64,000 bases of DNA from Oceaniglobus trochenteri (GTDB lineage Bacteria > Pseudomonadota > Alphaproteobacteria > Rhodobacterales > Rhodobacteraceae). The stretch is taken from NCBI RefSeq assembly GCF_020529025.1, contig NZ_JACNMM010000002.1, positions 372,001 through 436,000 of the forward strand, written 5' to 3'. Shown one piece after another: positions 9,501 to 17,200 of the stretch; the first letter of the stretch is position 1, and every line of letters starts with the position of its first letter. The position numbers and the translations under genes are program-made. A model generated the notes under the pieces. The model worked only from the letters and a program-made list of their open reading frames with translations, ran no database searches and was not told where the DNA came from.

Positions 9501-9562
9501 ATGACAGTGTGACCCAGATGCAGGAGACCAAGGCGACTCTCTGCAAGATCTGGGCAGCGTAA
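6545..9562 (+). CDS. fdhA: Formate dehydrogenase catalytic (alpha) subunit, TAT-exported, Cys type
   Basis: This is a 1005-residue molybdopterin oxidoreductase that oxidises formate to CO2 in the periplasm and passes electrons to FdhB. A twin-arginine leader is present (DRRAFLRGSG, residues 28-37). A 4Fe-4S site is formed by Cys73, Cys76, Cys80 and Cys108. The metal ligand followed by the conserved His is Cys198-His199 in R-I-C-H-S-T-T-V-A-G. The position that is selenocysteine in E. coli FDHs is an ordinary TGC codon (7136-7138), so no Sec machinery is required. The C-terminal molybdopterin-dinucleotide-binding domain follows an acidic linker near residues 755-785. Ribosome binding site GGGAGGAAAGAC precedes the ATG. 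fdhB follows after 13 bases. The membrane anchor subunit is not next in the operon but 2.6 kb away on the other strand. Confidence 0.95.
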   Translation: MLRKKTNGTARRTARTGIVSEVANASVDRRAFLRGSGLAIGGLAAISATGGSVTRASAQQAMTGKVETIKSVCTHCSVGCTVIAEVANGVWTGQEPGWDSPFNLGAHCAKGASVREHAHGERRLKYPMKKQGGEWVRISWDQAINEIGDQMMSIRDESGPDSVYWLGSAKHSNEQSYLFRKFAAYWGTNNVDHQARICHSTTVAGVANTWGYGAMTNSYNDIHNSKAMFLIGSNPAEAHPVSLLHLLKAKEQNNAPLIVCDPRFTRTAAHADEYVRFRPGTDVALIWGILWHIFDNGWEDKEFIRTRVWGMDEIRDEVAKWTPEEVERVTGTPGTQLARVARTLANNRPGTLIWCMGGTQHSNGNNNTRAYCILQLALGNIGTSGGGANIFRGHDNVQGATDLGVLADTLPGYYGLSDGSWAHWARVWDEDLDWLKGRFSVMEGAGKDGEDRLMINETGIPVSRWIDGVLEAKENIDQPDNTRAMVFWGHAPNSQTRLKEMKTAMEKLDLLVVVDPYPTVSAVLQDRDDGVYLLPASTQFETRGSVTASNRSLQWRDKVVEPLFESLPDHTIMSKFAQKFGFHDRMFRNIAMDGDEPNVEDITREFNRGMWTVGYTGQSPERMKLHMENQHTFDRTTLRAVGGPADGDYYGMPWPCWGTPEMKHPGSPNLYDLSRQVKDGGMGFRARFGVERNGDNLLAEGVYPVGSEIQDGYPEFTVQMLRDLGWDSDLTDDEVDAINRVAGFPDGAPLTNEAADDGGDGSSEEVGETSQQGDIKSDYAEKTGGVNWKTDLSGGIQRVAIKHGCAPYGNAKARAVVWTFPDPVPLHREPLYTNRRDLVEDYPTYEDKKFWRLPTMYASIQEKDFSEDYPIVLTSGRLVEYEGGGDETRSNPWLAELQQDMFVEVNLRDANNLGVRDGAMVWVEGPEGAKVRVKALVTERVASGVAFMPFHFGGHLEGVDLRDKYPDGADPYVLGESSNTAQTYGYDSVTQMQETKATLCKIWAA

Positions 9563-9575
9563 GGAGGAAAGAGAT

Positions 9576-10169
9576 ATGGCAAGAGCGAAGTTTCTGGTCG
9601 ACGCCGAACGCTGCATCGAATGCAACGCCTGTGTCACGGCCTGCAAGAACGAACACGAGGTGCCCTGGGGCATCAACCGCCGCAAGGTGGTGACGATCAA
9701 CGACGGCTCACCGGGGGAACGCAGCATCTCGGTGGCCTGCATGCATTGTTCGGATGCGCCCTGCATGGCCGTCTGCCCTGTGGACTGCTTCTATCAGACC
9801 GACGATGGCGTGGTCCTGCACTCCAAGGATCTGTGCATCGGTTGTGGCTACTGCTTCTACGCCTGCCCCTTCGGCGCGCCGCAGTACCCGCAGGCGGGCA
9901 ACTTCGGATCGCGCGGCAAGATGGACAAGTGCACCTTCTGCGCCGGTGGCCCCGAGGAAAACAACTCCTCGGCCGAGTTCCAGAAATACGGCCGCAACCG
10001 GATCGCCGAGGGCAAGCTGCCCATCTGCGCCGAAATGTGCGCCACCAAGGCCCTGCTGGCCGGGGATGGCGACGTGGTGTCGGGCATCTACCGCGAACGT
10101 GTCGTGGCGCGCGGCTTTGGCTCGGGGGCCTGGGGCTGGGGCACTGCCTATGATCAGAAGGGCGGCTGA
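9576..10169 (+). CDS. fdhB: Formate dehydrogenase iron-sulfur (beta) subunit
   Basis: This 197-residue electron-transfer subunit has four cysteine groups in the usual order: CIECNACVTACKNE near the N-terminus, CMHCSDAPCMAVCP, CIGCGYCFYACPFG, then the split group CTFC...C...C, for four 4Fe-4S clusters. It has no leader of its own and would be exported folded with FdhA through the TAT system. AAGGAGG lies eight bases before the ATG. The C-terminus (WGWGTAYDQKGG) contains no membrane helix, so membrane attachment depends on the FdhC cytochrome. A strong hairpin follows the gene and probably ends the operon. Confidence 0.93.
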   Translation: MARAKFLVDAERCIECNACVTACKNEHEVPWGINRRKVVTINDGSPGERSISVACMHCSDAPCMAVCPVDCFYQTDDGVVLHSKDLCIGCGYCFYACPFGAPQYPQAGNFGSRGKMDKCTFCAGGPEENNSSAEFQKYGRNRIAEGKLPICAEMCATKALLAGDGDVVSGIYRERVVARGFGSGAWGWGTAYDQKGG

Positions 10170-10196
10170 CACCCACCCTGCCCCATGATGTTGCAG

Positions 10197-10223
10197 CGCC
10201 CCGGTCAATTGGCCGGGGCGTTT
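10197..10223 (+). terminator. Rho-independent-type terminator after fdhB
   Basis: CGCCCCGG at 10197-10204 pairs perfectly with CCGGGGCG at 10213-10220 across an 8-base loop and is followed by TTT. It lies 28 bases after the fdhB stop. Confidence 0.7.
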
Positions 10224-10292
10224 GCCGTTGACGCGATGGAACCGCAATGATCCTGTCGCGTTGGACCAACAGATCCAACAGCGGAGCTTCAA

Positions 10293-10550
10293 ATGAAACG
10301 CCTACTTCTTACCCTTCCCCTGATCGCGGGCCTGGCCGCCTGTGACACACCCACGCAATCGACCCTGACCGGCACCGCACTGGGCGCCGCGGCAGGCGCC
10401 GCCGTTTCCGGCAGCGGCGACAAGGTGACTGGCGCGCTGATCGGCGGCGCAGCGGGCGCTGCGGCAGGCAACTACATCGGCCGCGCCAACCAGCCCGGCC
10501 AGTGTGTCTATCAGTACCCGAACGGCCAGCGCTACACCGCCGCCTGCTGA
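10293..10550 (+). CDS. Glycine-zipper small lipoprotein
   Basis: This 85-residue protein starts with a lipoprotein leader ending L-A-A-C, with Cys17 as the predicted acylation site. A glycine-zipper segment follows (GTALGAAAGAAVSG and GALIGGAAGAAAGNYIG, two GxxxG-rich stretches separated by SGDKVT), then a short tail with two cysteines. Such proteins sit in the outer membrane or periplasm and may oligomerise; the specific role is unknown. GGAG stands nine bases before the ATG. It lies alone between two terminators, so it is probably its own transcription unit. Confidence 0.8.
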   Translation: MKRLLLTLPLIAGLAACDTPTQSTLTGTALGAAAGAAVSGSGDKVTGALIGGAAGAAAGNYIGRANQPGQCVYQYPNGQRYTAAC

Positions 10551-10574
10551 TCGTCAGCTCCGGCAAGCAACAGG

Positions 10575-10604
10575 AAAAGGGCGCCCTTTGCGGCGCCCTT
10601 TTTC
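10575..10604. terminator. Bidirectional Rho-independent terminator
   Basis: AAAAGGGCGCC (10575-10585) and GGCGCCCTTTT (10592-10602) form a perfect 11-bp inverted repeat. The A-run on one side and T-run on the other let it terminate transcription from both directions. It stands between the converging lipoprotein and DUF3047 genes. Confidence 0.85.
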
Positions 10605-10617
10605 ATGCGCGCAACCT

Positions 10618-11268
10618 CTAGCGCAGGCTCAGCCCGCTGATCTGCCCGGCAAGTGCCGTATCGGTATCGTCGCTGTCCGCCGATACCGCAACCCCCACAA
10701 GGGCTCCCGGGGCGCCACCAAAGGCGGTGCCATAATCGCGGGCGAGGTCAACCGTTTCACTGAAAGCGCCGGTCCCGGCCCCGCGCAGCACGATGGTCTT
10801 GCCCCGCGGGCCCAGATAGGGCGACGACAACAGCGCACCGCGCTGGTGCGCCCCGCCCCAGACATAGACCAGCACACGGGCATCCGAATTGGCCAGAAGC
10901 TTGCGGATGTTGGACGACCCGGCGTTCGCCTCGGCCACCCCTGCGGGCAGGAACACGAAATAAAGCGCGGCGTTGCGATCATCGCCGCCCTTGCGCGTCA
11001 GGTCGGTCGGCGGCACCGACTGCGATACGGCCCAGCGCCACGAGGCCGCCCGCGCGCCCCAGTCGCCCCGCGCCACCCGCTGCCAGATCAGAGATGCCGC
11101 CCCGTTCGACGTGAACCCGAGCGTAGCGCCCCCCTGCCTGAAATCGACCTTGGAAAACAGGCGGAACCGCTGTTCGGTCCAGCCCGAGAAGGCCACCTGC
11201 CCGGCGCTGACCGGCCCGCCAAGCGCGGCGGCCATCGCGAAAGCTCCGGCAATGATACGCAAACCCAT
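10618..11268 (-). CDS. Secreted DUF3047-like protein
   Basis: The 216-residue protein has a Sec signal peptide (residues 1-22, ending GGPVSA) and a beta-rich mature domain. Its segments VWGGAHQRGALLSSPYLGPRGKTIVLRG and GVAVSADSDDTDTALAGQISGL match what I remember of the DUF3047 family. The periplasmic function is unknown. The start at 11268 is supported by AAGGAAG seven bases upstream; an in-frame start 11 codons earlier has no such site. It is divergent from the DMT-like gene. Confidence 0.75.
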   Translation of the reverse strand: MGLRIIAGAFAMAAALGGPVSAGQVAFSGWTEQRFRLFSKVDFRQGGATLGFTSNGAASLIWQRVARGDWGARAASWRWAVSQSVPPTDLTRKGGDDRNAALYFVFLPAGVAEANAGSSNIRKLLANSDARVLVYVWGGAHQRGALLSSPYLGPRGKTIVLRGAGTGAFSETVDLARDYGTAFGGAPGALVGVAVSADSDDTDTALAGQISGLSLR

Positions 11269-11401
11269 GGATCTTCCTTTCGGCAGTCTTTCCCGCAGCA
11301 TGACGGGTTTCAGGCCCCGGGCGAATCACGATCCCGTCAGGCTGGCGCCGGGCGCGCGCCTGCCCTAGCCTGCGCCACGACCAACCAGAAGGAACCGCTC
11401 C

Positions 11402-11845
11402 ATGTCCGACACCCTCCGCGCGGCCATCACGATGCTGGCGGCCGGCATCGGCATTCCGGTGCTGGCAACCCTGAACGCCTGCCTCGGCAGCCGCATCGCC
11501 GCCCCGGCCGTCGCCGCAACGGCGCTTTTCGCGGTGGCGCTGCTCTGTGCCGCCTGCGTGGCCATGGTGACGGCGCCCGGGGCCCTGCCCCGGCTGATCG
11601 GCCAGCCTGCGCATCTCTTTCTCGGCGGTGTCCTGATTGCCTTCTACGTTCTGTCGATCACCTGGATCGCCCCGCGCTTCGGGGTGGGCAATGCGGTGTT
11701 CTTCGTGCTGCTGGGGCAATTGATCTCGGCAGGGCTGATCGACCATTTCGGCCTCTTTGGCGCCCGTCAGCAGGCGGTCACCCTGTCGCGCGGCGCCGGG
11801 ATTGCCCTGATGGCACTGGGCGTGGCGCTGACCCAGAAGGGATGA
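11402..11845 (+). CDS. DMT-superfamily (YdcZ/DUF606-like) membrane protein
   Basis: This 147-residue hydrophobic protein has four to five predicted membrane helices: MLAAGIGIPVLATLNA, AVAATALFAVALLCAAC, LFLGGVLIAFYVLSIT, AVFFVLLGQLISAGLI and AGIALMALGVAL. The short five-helix plan and motif content fit the YdcZ/DUF606 branch of the drug/metabolite transporter superfamily. The substrate is unknown; half-size DMT proteins usually act as dimers. It stands alone upstream of tRNA-Leu. Confidence 0.75.
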   Translation: MSDTLRAAITMLAAGIGIPVLATLNACLGSRIAAPAVAATALFAVALLCAACVAMVTAPGALPRLIGQPAHLFLGGVLIAFYVLSITWIAPRFGVGNAVFFVLLGQLISAGLIDHFGLFGARQQAVTLSRGAGIALMALGVALTQKG

Positions 11846-11960
11846 CCGCGCGGCCCCTTCGCACGGCGCGGGCCGACAGGAAAACGCGCCCGGCCGAATC
11901 GCGCATATTTCCACACGCACCATTGACCGCCGCCCCGAACCTCCCCTAATCCAAGGGCGT

Positions 11961-12044
11961 GCGGGCGTGGCGGAATGGTAGACGCTGGGGTCTTAAACAC
12001 CCTTGCCGCAAGGCGTGTGGGTTCGACTCCCACCGTCCGCACCA
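11961..12044 (+). tRNA. tRNA-Leu(UAA)
   Basis: The acceptor stem GCGGGCG pairs with CGTCCGC, with one G-T pair. The anticodon arm is GGGGT-CTTAAAC-ACCCT, giving anticodon TAA. A long class II variable arm (GCCGCAAGGC) is present, the T arm carries GGTTCGACTCC, and A plus an encoded CCA ends the gene at 12042-12044. Confidence 0.95.
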
Positions 12045-12054
12045 GAATGCCGGC

Positions 12055-12189
12055 TCAGCGGTCCAAGCGCACGCTTTCGCCCACCGTCGTACGCTCCTGC
12101 GCCGAGAAACCGGCATAATTGCGCAGCGCGAAATTCGCCCCCACCGCGATCACCACCATGGCGCAGACCGCCAGCAACATCGCCTTCAT
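12055..12189 (-). CDS. 44-residue membrane micro-protein coupled to fdhC
   Basis: The start ATG overlaps the fdhC stop as ATGA. The frame encodes M-K-A-M-L-L-A-V-C-A-M-V-V-I-A-V-G-A-N-F followed by ALRNYAGFSAQERTTVGESVRLDR. Residues 4-20 make one clear transmembrane helix or uncleaved signal anchor; the tail is polar. I do not recognise the family. Tight coupling to the cytochrome b subunit suggests a small accessory subunit or assembly peptide of the formate dehydrogenase membrane part, like micro-subunits of other respiratory complexes. Support is the overlap, the hydrophobic helix and the clean end ten bases before tRNA-Leu; there is no homology evidence. Confidence 0.55.
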   Translation of the reverse strand: MKAMLLAVCAMVVIAVGANFALRNYAGFSAQERTTVGESVRLDR

Positions 12190-13400
12190 GCCTTCGCCCC
12201 CTTCGTGCCGGCCCTGTCAGTCCCGGCTTCGCGGGCCTTCACCTCGTCCAGCCAAAGGCTGTGATGTTCGCGCGCCCACTGCTCCTCGACCTCGCCCGAG
12301 CCCATGGCATCATAGGCGCCCTCCATCCCCAGGGTGCCGATGTAGATATGGCCAAAGATGATCGCCAGCAGGACCAGGCTGACGATGGCATGCCACAGCT
12401 GGGCATATTGCATCTCTTCCTGCGGGGTCAGGGCCGCGGGCCAGCTTCGCCCCTCCTGCAACCACCCCGGAACGCCCAGATCGTTCAGCTTCTGGAAGGT
12501 GGGCGCGAAAAGATGCAACTCGAAGGGAAACAGCAAGGCCAGCCCGGTCAGCGAAATCGACCCGCCCAACAGGATCACCGACCAGAAGATCAGCTTCTGA
12601 CCGGCGTTGAACTTCTTGGCCGGCGGATGGCCACCGCCAAAGATCCCGCCCCCCTTCAACAGCCATTTCACATCGGTGCGGTCCGGCAGGTTGTGGATCA
12701 CCCAGAACAGGAAGATCATCACCAGCGCCACCATGAAGGCCCAGGACACGTTGTTGTGCACCCACTTGGCGCCGATGGCGAAGGTCGAAAAGGCCTCGTG
12801 CCCGAAGGTGGGGATAAGGTACTTGCGCCCAAACAGCGATATCAGCCCGGTCAGCCCCAGCAACAGGAACGACCCGGCCAGAAGCCAATGGGCAAAGCGT
12901 TCGATCGCCTTGAACCGGGTCACGGTGCGGCCGGTCTTTTCGCCGTCGATGCGAATGCGCCCGCGCAGCAGGAAGAACAGGGCCAGAACCCCCAGTGTCC
13001 CGATCAAAAACCACGCGCCATAGCCCAGAAGCGGCCCCTCGCGAAACCGCAGCCACCACATGCCCCCGTCCTGGATCAGGACAGTGGCCGCCGGGCCGTT
13101 GTTGCGGGTGGTCACATCGGCGCTGTCATAGCGCAGGGCGCGCCAGAGATCGGAATCCGAGGCACCGCCGCGCGTGCCAAGCGGCGCGGTGACGGGTGCG
13201 GCCGCGTCAGGATCGCCCGTCGCCTCACGGCGAAAACCATCATCCACGGGCTGGCGGGCCTGGCGCGCCAGGATATCCTCAAGCGTCTGCGCCCCGCCGG
13301 TGGCGGCCCGCGGCCCGTCGGCCGGCCCATCCTGCGCCAGGGCGCCCCCCGCAAACAGGATCAGCACGAAAACACGAAGCATCTGTTGCAGGATCGTCAT
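12186..13400 (-). CDS. fdhC: Formate dehydrogenase cytochrome b556 (gamma) subunit
   Basis: This 404-residue membrane anchor takes electrons from FdhB and passes them to quinone. It has a signal peptide (residues 1-22), a periplasmic N-terminal region of about 100 residues, then at least five hydrophobic helices (GYGAWFLIGTLGVLALFFLL, FAHWLLAGSFLLLGLTGLISLFG, FMVALVMIFLFWVIH, FWSVILLGGSISLTGLALLF, AIVSLVLLAIIFGHIYIG). Histidines in the second, third and fifth helices are candidates for heme b ligation. GGAGG lies eight bases before the chosen ATG; an in-frame extension to 13445 has no support. In related clusters this gene usually follows fdhB directly. Here it is on the opposite strand past three unrelated genes and tRNA-Leu. 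Confidence 0.92.
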   Translation of the reverse strand: MTILQQMLRVFVLILFAGGALAQDGPADGPRAATGGAQTLEDILARQARQPVDDGFRREATGDPDAAAPVTAPLGTRGGASDSDLWRALRYDSADVTTRNNGPAATVLIQDGGMWWLRFREGPLLGYGAWFLIGTLGVLALFFLLRGRIRIDGEKTGRTVTRFKAIERFAHWLLAGSFLLLGLTGLISLFGRKYLIPTFGHEAFSTFAIGAKWVHNNVSWAFMVALVMIFLFWVIHNLPDRTDVKWLLKGGGIFGGGHPPAKKFNAGQKLIFWSVILLGGSISLTGLALLFPFELHLFAPTFQKLNDLGVPGWLQEGRSWPAALTPQEEMQYAQLWHAIVSLVLLAIIFGHIYIGTLGMEGAYDAMGSGEVEEQWAREHHSLWLDEVKAREAGTDRAGTKGAKA

Positions 13401-13520
13401 CTTGCCGGCCTCCCCATCATTTAAGGTCAGGTTAGCCCAGCGCACCGGCTCTGGAAAGGGCTTGCCGAAACAGGCCCGATCACCGTTCCAGCCCGGCCGG
13501 AACGCTCCGCACCTGCCCCT

Positions 13521-13540
13521 CTTTCTTGCTGAAAATACTC
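13521..13540 (+). repeat. Dispersed intergenic repeat, core copy 2
   Basis: CTTTCTTGCTGAAAATACTC matches the 20-base core seen at five other sites. It lies in the 229-base gap between fdhC and putR. Apart from this copy and short GCGC-rich dyads, I see nothing in that gap. Confidence 0.7.
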
Positions 13541-13629
13541 ATGCGCACCGCTTCGCCATGCGCTGCCCCATCGGTGAAGCGCCCGCAAACAATGACGTGC
13601 GCGCAACGCGCGCGCCTTCTGGTTGGCCG

Positions 13630-14094
13630 CTACAGCGCCACGTCCTTCACGGCCTCCATCGCCACATAGGTCGAGGTCTGCGCCACATGGGGCAAGGACG
13701 AGATCTTCTCGCCCAGAACGGCGCGATAGCTGACCATGTCGGATGTGCGCACCTTCAGCAGGTAATCGAAGGCCCCCGCGATCATGTGGCATTGCTCCAC
13801 CTCGGGCACCGCCTGCACCGCCACGTTGAAGGCCGAAAGCGCCGCCTCGCGGGTGTCGGTCAACTTCACCTCGACAAAGGCGACATGTTCGCGCTTCACC
13901 CGGACCGGGTCGATCATCGCGCGATAGCCGGTGATCACACCGTCCTGCTCCAGCCGCTTCAGGCGGGTCTGGGTCGGCGACTTGCTCAGCCCGATGCGCC
14001 CGGCAAGGTTGGTTACGCTGATCCGGCCCTCGACCGCCAGAATGGAAAGGATCGCCCGGTCGAACCGGTCAAGATCGCCTTCGGCCATTTGCAC
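13630..14094 (-). CDS. putR: Lrp/AsnC-family regulator of proline utilisation
   Basis: The 154-residue protein has an N-terminal winged helix-turn-helix (DRAILSILAVEGRISVTNLAGRIGLSKSPTQTRLKRLEQDGVI) and a C-terminal RAM ligand-binding domain (HVAFVEVKL through AFDYLLKVRTSD). It is divergent from putA, the arrangement of the proline-responsive activator PutR in alphaproteobacteria, so it should activate putA when proline is present. The start could be the GTG at 14094, which has AGAGGGG seven bases upstream, or the ATG two codons later at 14088. An inverted repeat in the shared promoter region is the likely binding site. Confidence 0.9.
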   Translation of the reverse strand: MQMAEGDLDRFDRAILSILAVEGRISVTNLAGRIGLSKSPTQTRLKRLEQDGVITGYRAMIDPVRVKREHVAFVEVKLTDTREAALSAFNVAVQAVPEVEQCHMIAGAFDYLLKVRTSDMVSYRAVLGEKISSLPHVAQTSTYVAMEAVKDVAL

Positions 14095-14125
14095 TGGTTT
14101 GCCCCTCTTTTTAGGTCTATTGGCC

Positions 14126-14155
14126 TGACAGTTTCAATTTTTCGGGCAACTGTCA
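14126..14155. promoter_or_regulatory. Candidate PutR operator (8-bp inverted repeat)
   Basis: TGACAGTT at 14126-14133 and AACTGTCA at 14148-14155 are perfect inverted repeats, 22 bases centre to centre (two helical turns). They lie between the divergent putR and putA starts. The spacing and position suit a dimeric or octameric Lrp-family regulator. Confidence 0.55.
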
Positions 14156-14201
14156 CGGCAAATCCGGCGTAAACTGGTCTGAAAATCCCGAAAGGCCCGA
14201 A

Positions 14202-17200
14202 ATGCGCGACTCATCCCATGCCCCCGCCCTGCCCTTCTCGGCCGACAAATACGCCGATGCCGACGCGACCCTGGCCGCCCTGATCGAAACCGCCGCCCTG
14301 ACGTCCGAGGCCCGCAAGGCGATCGCCGCTGACGGGGCAACCCTGGTCAGCGCCATCCGCCGTTCGGCCAAGCCGGGCTTGATGGAGGTTTTCCTGGCCG
14401 AATACGGCCTTTCCACCGACGAGGGCATCGCGCTCATGTGCCTGGCCGAGGCGCTGCTGCGCGTCCCCGACGCCGACACCATCGACGACCTGATCGAAGA
14501 CAAGATCGCGCCCAGCAAATGGGGCACGCACCTGGGCAAATCCTCTTCCTCACTCGTCAATGCCTCGACCTGGGCGCTGATGCTGACGGGCAAGGTGCTG
14601 CGCGACGAGAAGCCGGGCGTGGTGGGTACCCTGCGCGGCGCCGTCAAGCGGCTGGGCGAACCGGTGATCCGCACGGCGGTGGCCCGTGCCATGCGCGAGA
14701 TGGGCCGCCAGTTCGTACTGGGCGAAACCATGCCCAAGGCGATGGAGCGTGCCGCGCATATGGAGAAGCGCGGCTATACCTACAGCTATGACATGCTGGG
14801 CGAAGCAGCGCGCACCGCCGCCGATGCCGCCCGCTATACCACCGCCTATGCCCGGGCGATCGATGCGATGGCCTCGGCCGCCACCCATGGCGACATCCGT
14901 GCAAACCCCGGCATCAGCGTGAAATTCTCGGCCCTGCACCCGCGATACGAGGTCGCCCAGGCCGAGCGGGTGATCGATGAACTGGTGCCCCGCGTCACCG
15001 CCCTGGCCCGCCAGGCAGCGCGTCTTGGCATCGGGTTCAACGTCGATGCGGAAGAGGCCGACCGCCTTACCCTGTCGCTTGCGGTGATCGAACAGGTTCT
15101 GGCCGACCCCGAGCTTGCAGGCTGGGACGGTTTCGGCGTCGTGGTTCAGGCCTATGGCCTGCGCTGTGCGCCCACCATCGACTGGCTTCACGCCCTGGCC
15201 ACGCGCCTGGATCGCAAGATCATGGTGCGGCTCGTGAAGGGCGCCTATTGGGATACCGAGATCAAGCATGCCCAGACCCTGGGGATGCCGTCGTTCCCGG
15301 TCTTCACGTCAAAGCCCGCCACCGACGTCAGCTATATCGCCAATGCCCGCAAGCTTCTGGGCATGACCGACCGGATCTATCCGCAGTTCGCCACCCACAA
15401 CGCCCACACCGTCGCCGCCATCCTGCACATGGCCGACGACAAGGCCGCCTTCGAATTCCAGCGCCTGCATGGCATGGGCGAACGACTGCACGACATCGTG
15501 CTGGAACGGGAAAAGACCCGCTGCCGAATCTATGCGCCCGTGGGCGCGCATCGCGATCTTCTGGCCTACCTCGTGCGCCGCCTGCTTGAAAACGGCGCCA
15601 ATTCGTCCTTCGTGAACCAGATCGTCGATGAAGACGTCTCGCCCGAACAGGTTGCCGCCGATCCCTTCGAACAGACCGACCGCAAGGCGCCGGTGCGCAC
15701 CGGCACCCAGCTTTTCGCAGACCGCCCCAATTCAAAGGGCTGGGATCTGAGCAGCGCCGCCACCCTGGCCAAGATCGACGCGGCCCGCAATCCGCACCGC
15801 GACGCCCGCCCGCAGGGCGCGCCGATCCTCGCGGGCGATGCGGCACCCCAGCCCGCGAACGAGGTGGTCAGCCCCGTCGATGGTGCCCCCGTGGGCCAGG
15901 TGGCCGATGCCTCGCCAACCGATGTGGAAACCGCCCTTGCCGCTGCCCGCCCCTGGTCTGTCGATGTGGGCGAAAGGGCGCGCATCCTGAACCTCGCCGC
16001 CGATCTCTACGAAGAGAATTTCGGCCCGCTTTTCGCCCTCCTCGCACGCGAGGCCGGCAAGACCCTGCCCGACTGCGTGGGTGAACTGCGCGAGGCGGTC
16101 GATTTCCTGCGCTACTACGCCAGCCAGGCGCAGTCGCTGACCCGCCCGGCGCGCGGCACCTTCACCTGCATTTCCCCCTGGAACTTCCCGCTGGCCATCT
16201 TCACCGGCCAGATCGCGGGCGCCCTTGCGGCGGGCAATGCGGTTCTGGCCAAACCGGCGCAGCAGACGCCGCTGATCGCCCATTCCGCCGTCGAACTTCT
16301 TCACAAGGCCGGCGTGCCGCGCGAGGCGCTGCAATTCCTGCCCGGCGACGGCAGCATCGGCGCTGCGCTGACAGGCGATTCGCGGGTGCATGGGGTGGCC
16401 TTCACCGGCTCGACCGCCACCGCCCTGAAGATCCGCGCCAACATGGCCCGGCACATGGACCCGGGCGCGCCGCTGATCGCCGAAACCGGCGGGCTGAACG
16501 CAATGATCGTCGATTCCACCGCCCTGCTGGAACAGGCAGTGCGCGATGTGGTGATGTCGTCCTTCCAATCGGCGGGCCAGCGGTGTTCGGCCCTGCGCTG
16601 CCTCTATGTGCAAGAGGATATCGCCAAGGAATTCAAGCAGATGCTCTTTGGCGCCATGGACGAGCTGACTTTGGGCGATCCCTGGAACCTGTCCACCGAC
16701 AGCGGCCCGCTGATCGACGCGGCGGCCCATGAAACCATCACCGCCCACATCCGCAACGCCCGCGCCGAGGGCCGAATGCTCAAACAGCTTTCGGCACCGA
16801 AAACCGGCCATTTCCTGCCCCCCACGGTGATCGAGGTGCCCGGCATCGCCGCCCTCAAGCGCGAGGTTTTCGGCCCCGTCCTGCATCTTGCCACCTTCGC
16901 CGCCGATGAGATCGACAACGTGATCGAGGCGATCAATGCCACCGGTTTCGGGCTGACCTTCGGGTTGCACACCCGCATCGACACCCGGGTTCAGCATGTG
17001 ACCGACCGGATCCACGCCGGAAACCTCTATGTGAACCGCAACCAGATCGGCGCCGTGGTCGGCAGCCAACCCTTTGGCGGCGAAGGGCTTTCGGGCACCG
17101 GCCCCAAGGCGGGCGGCCCGTCCTACCTGCCGCGCTTCACGCAACCCGCCAGCGCGCAGGTCGGCCAGGAAGACAGCCGCCATCCCGCCGATCTTGGCGC

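Noticed and set aside
6110-9766. 1218-codon minus-strand frame antisense to fdhA
   Set aside because: It mirrors the codon pattern of fdhA, has no recognisable domain and no promoter or ribosome binding site. The plus-strand fdhA has all catalytic motifs.
11961-12044. tRNA-Leu as an attachment site of an integrated element
   Set aside because: No integrase, no duplicated tRNA 3' end and no foreign-looking genes were seen nearby.
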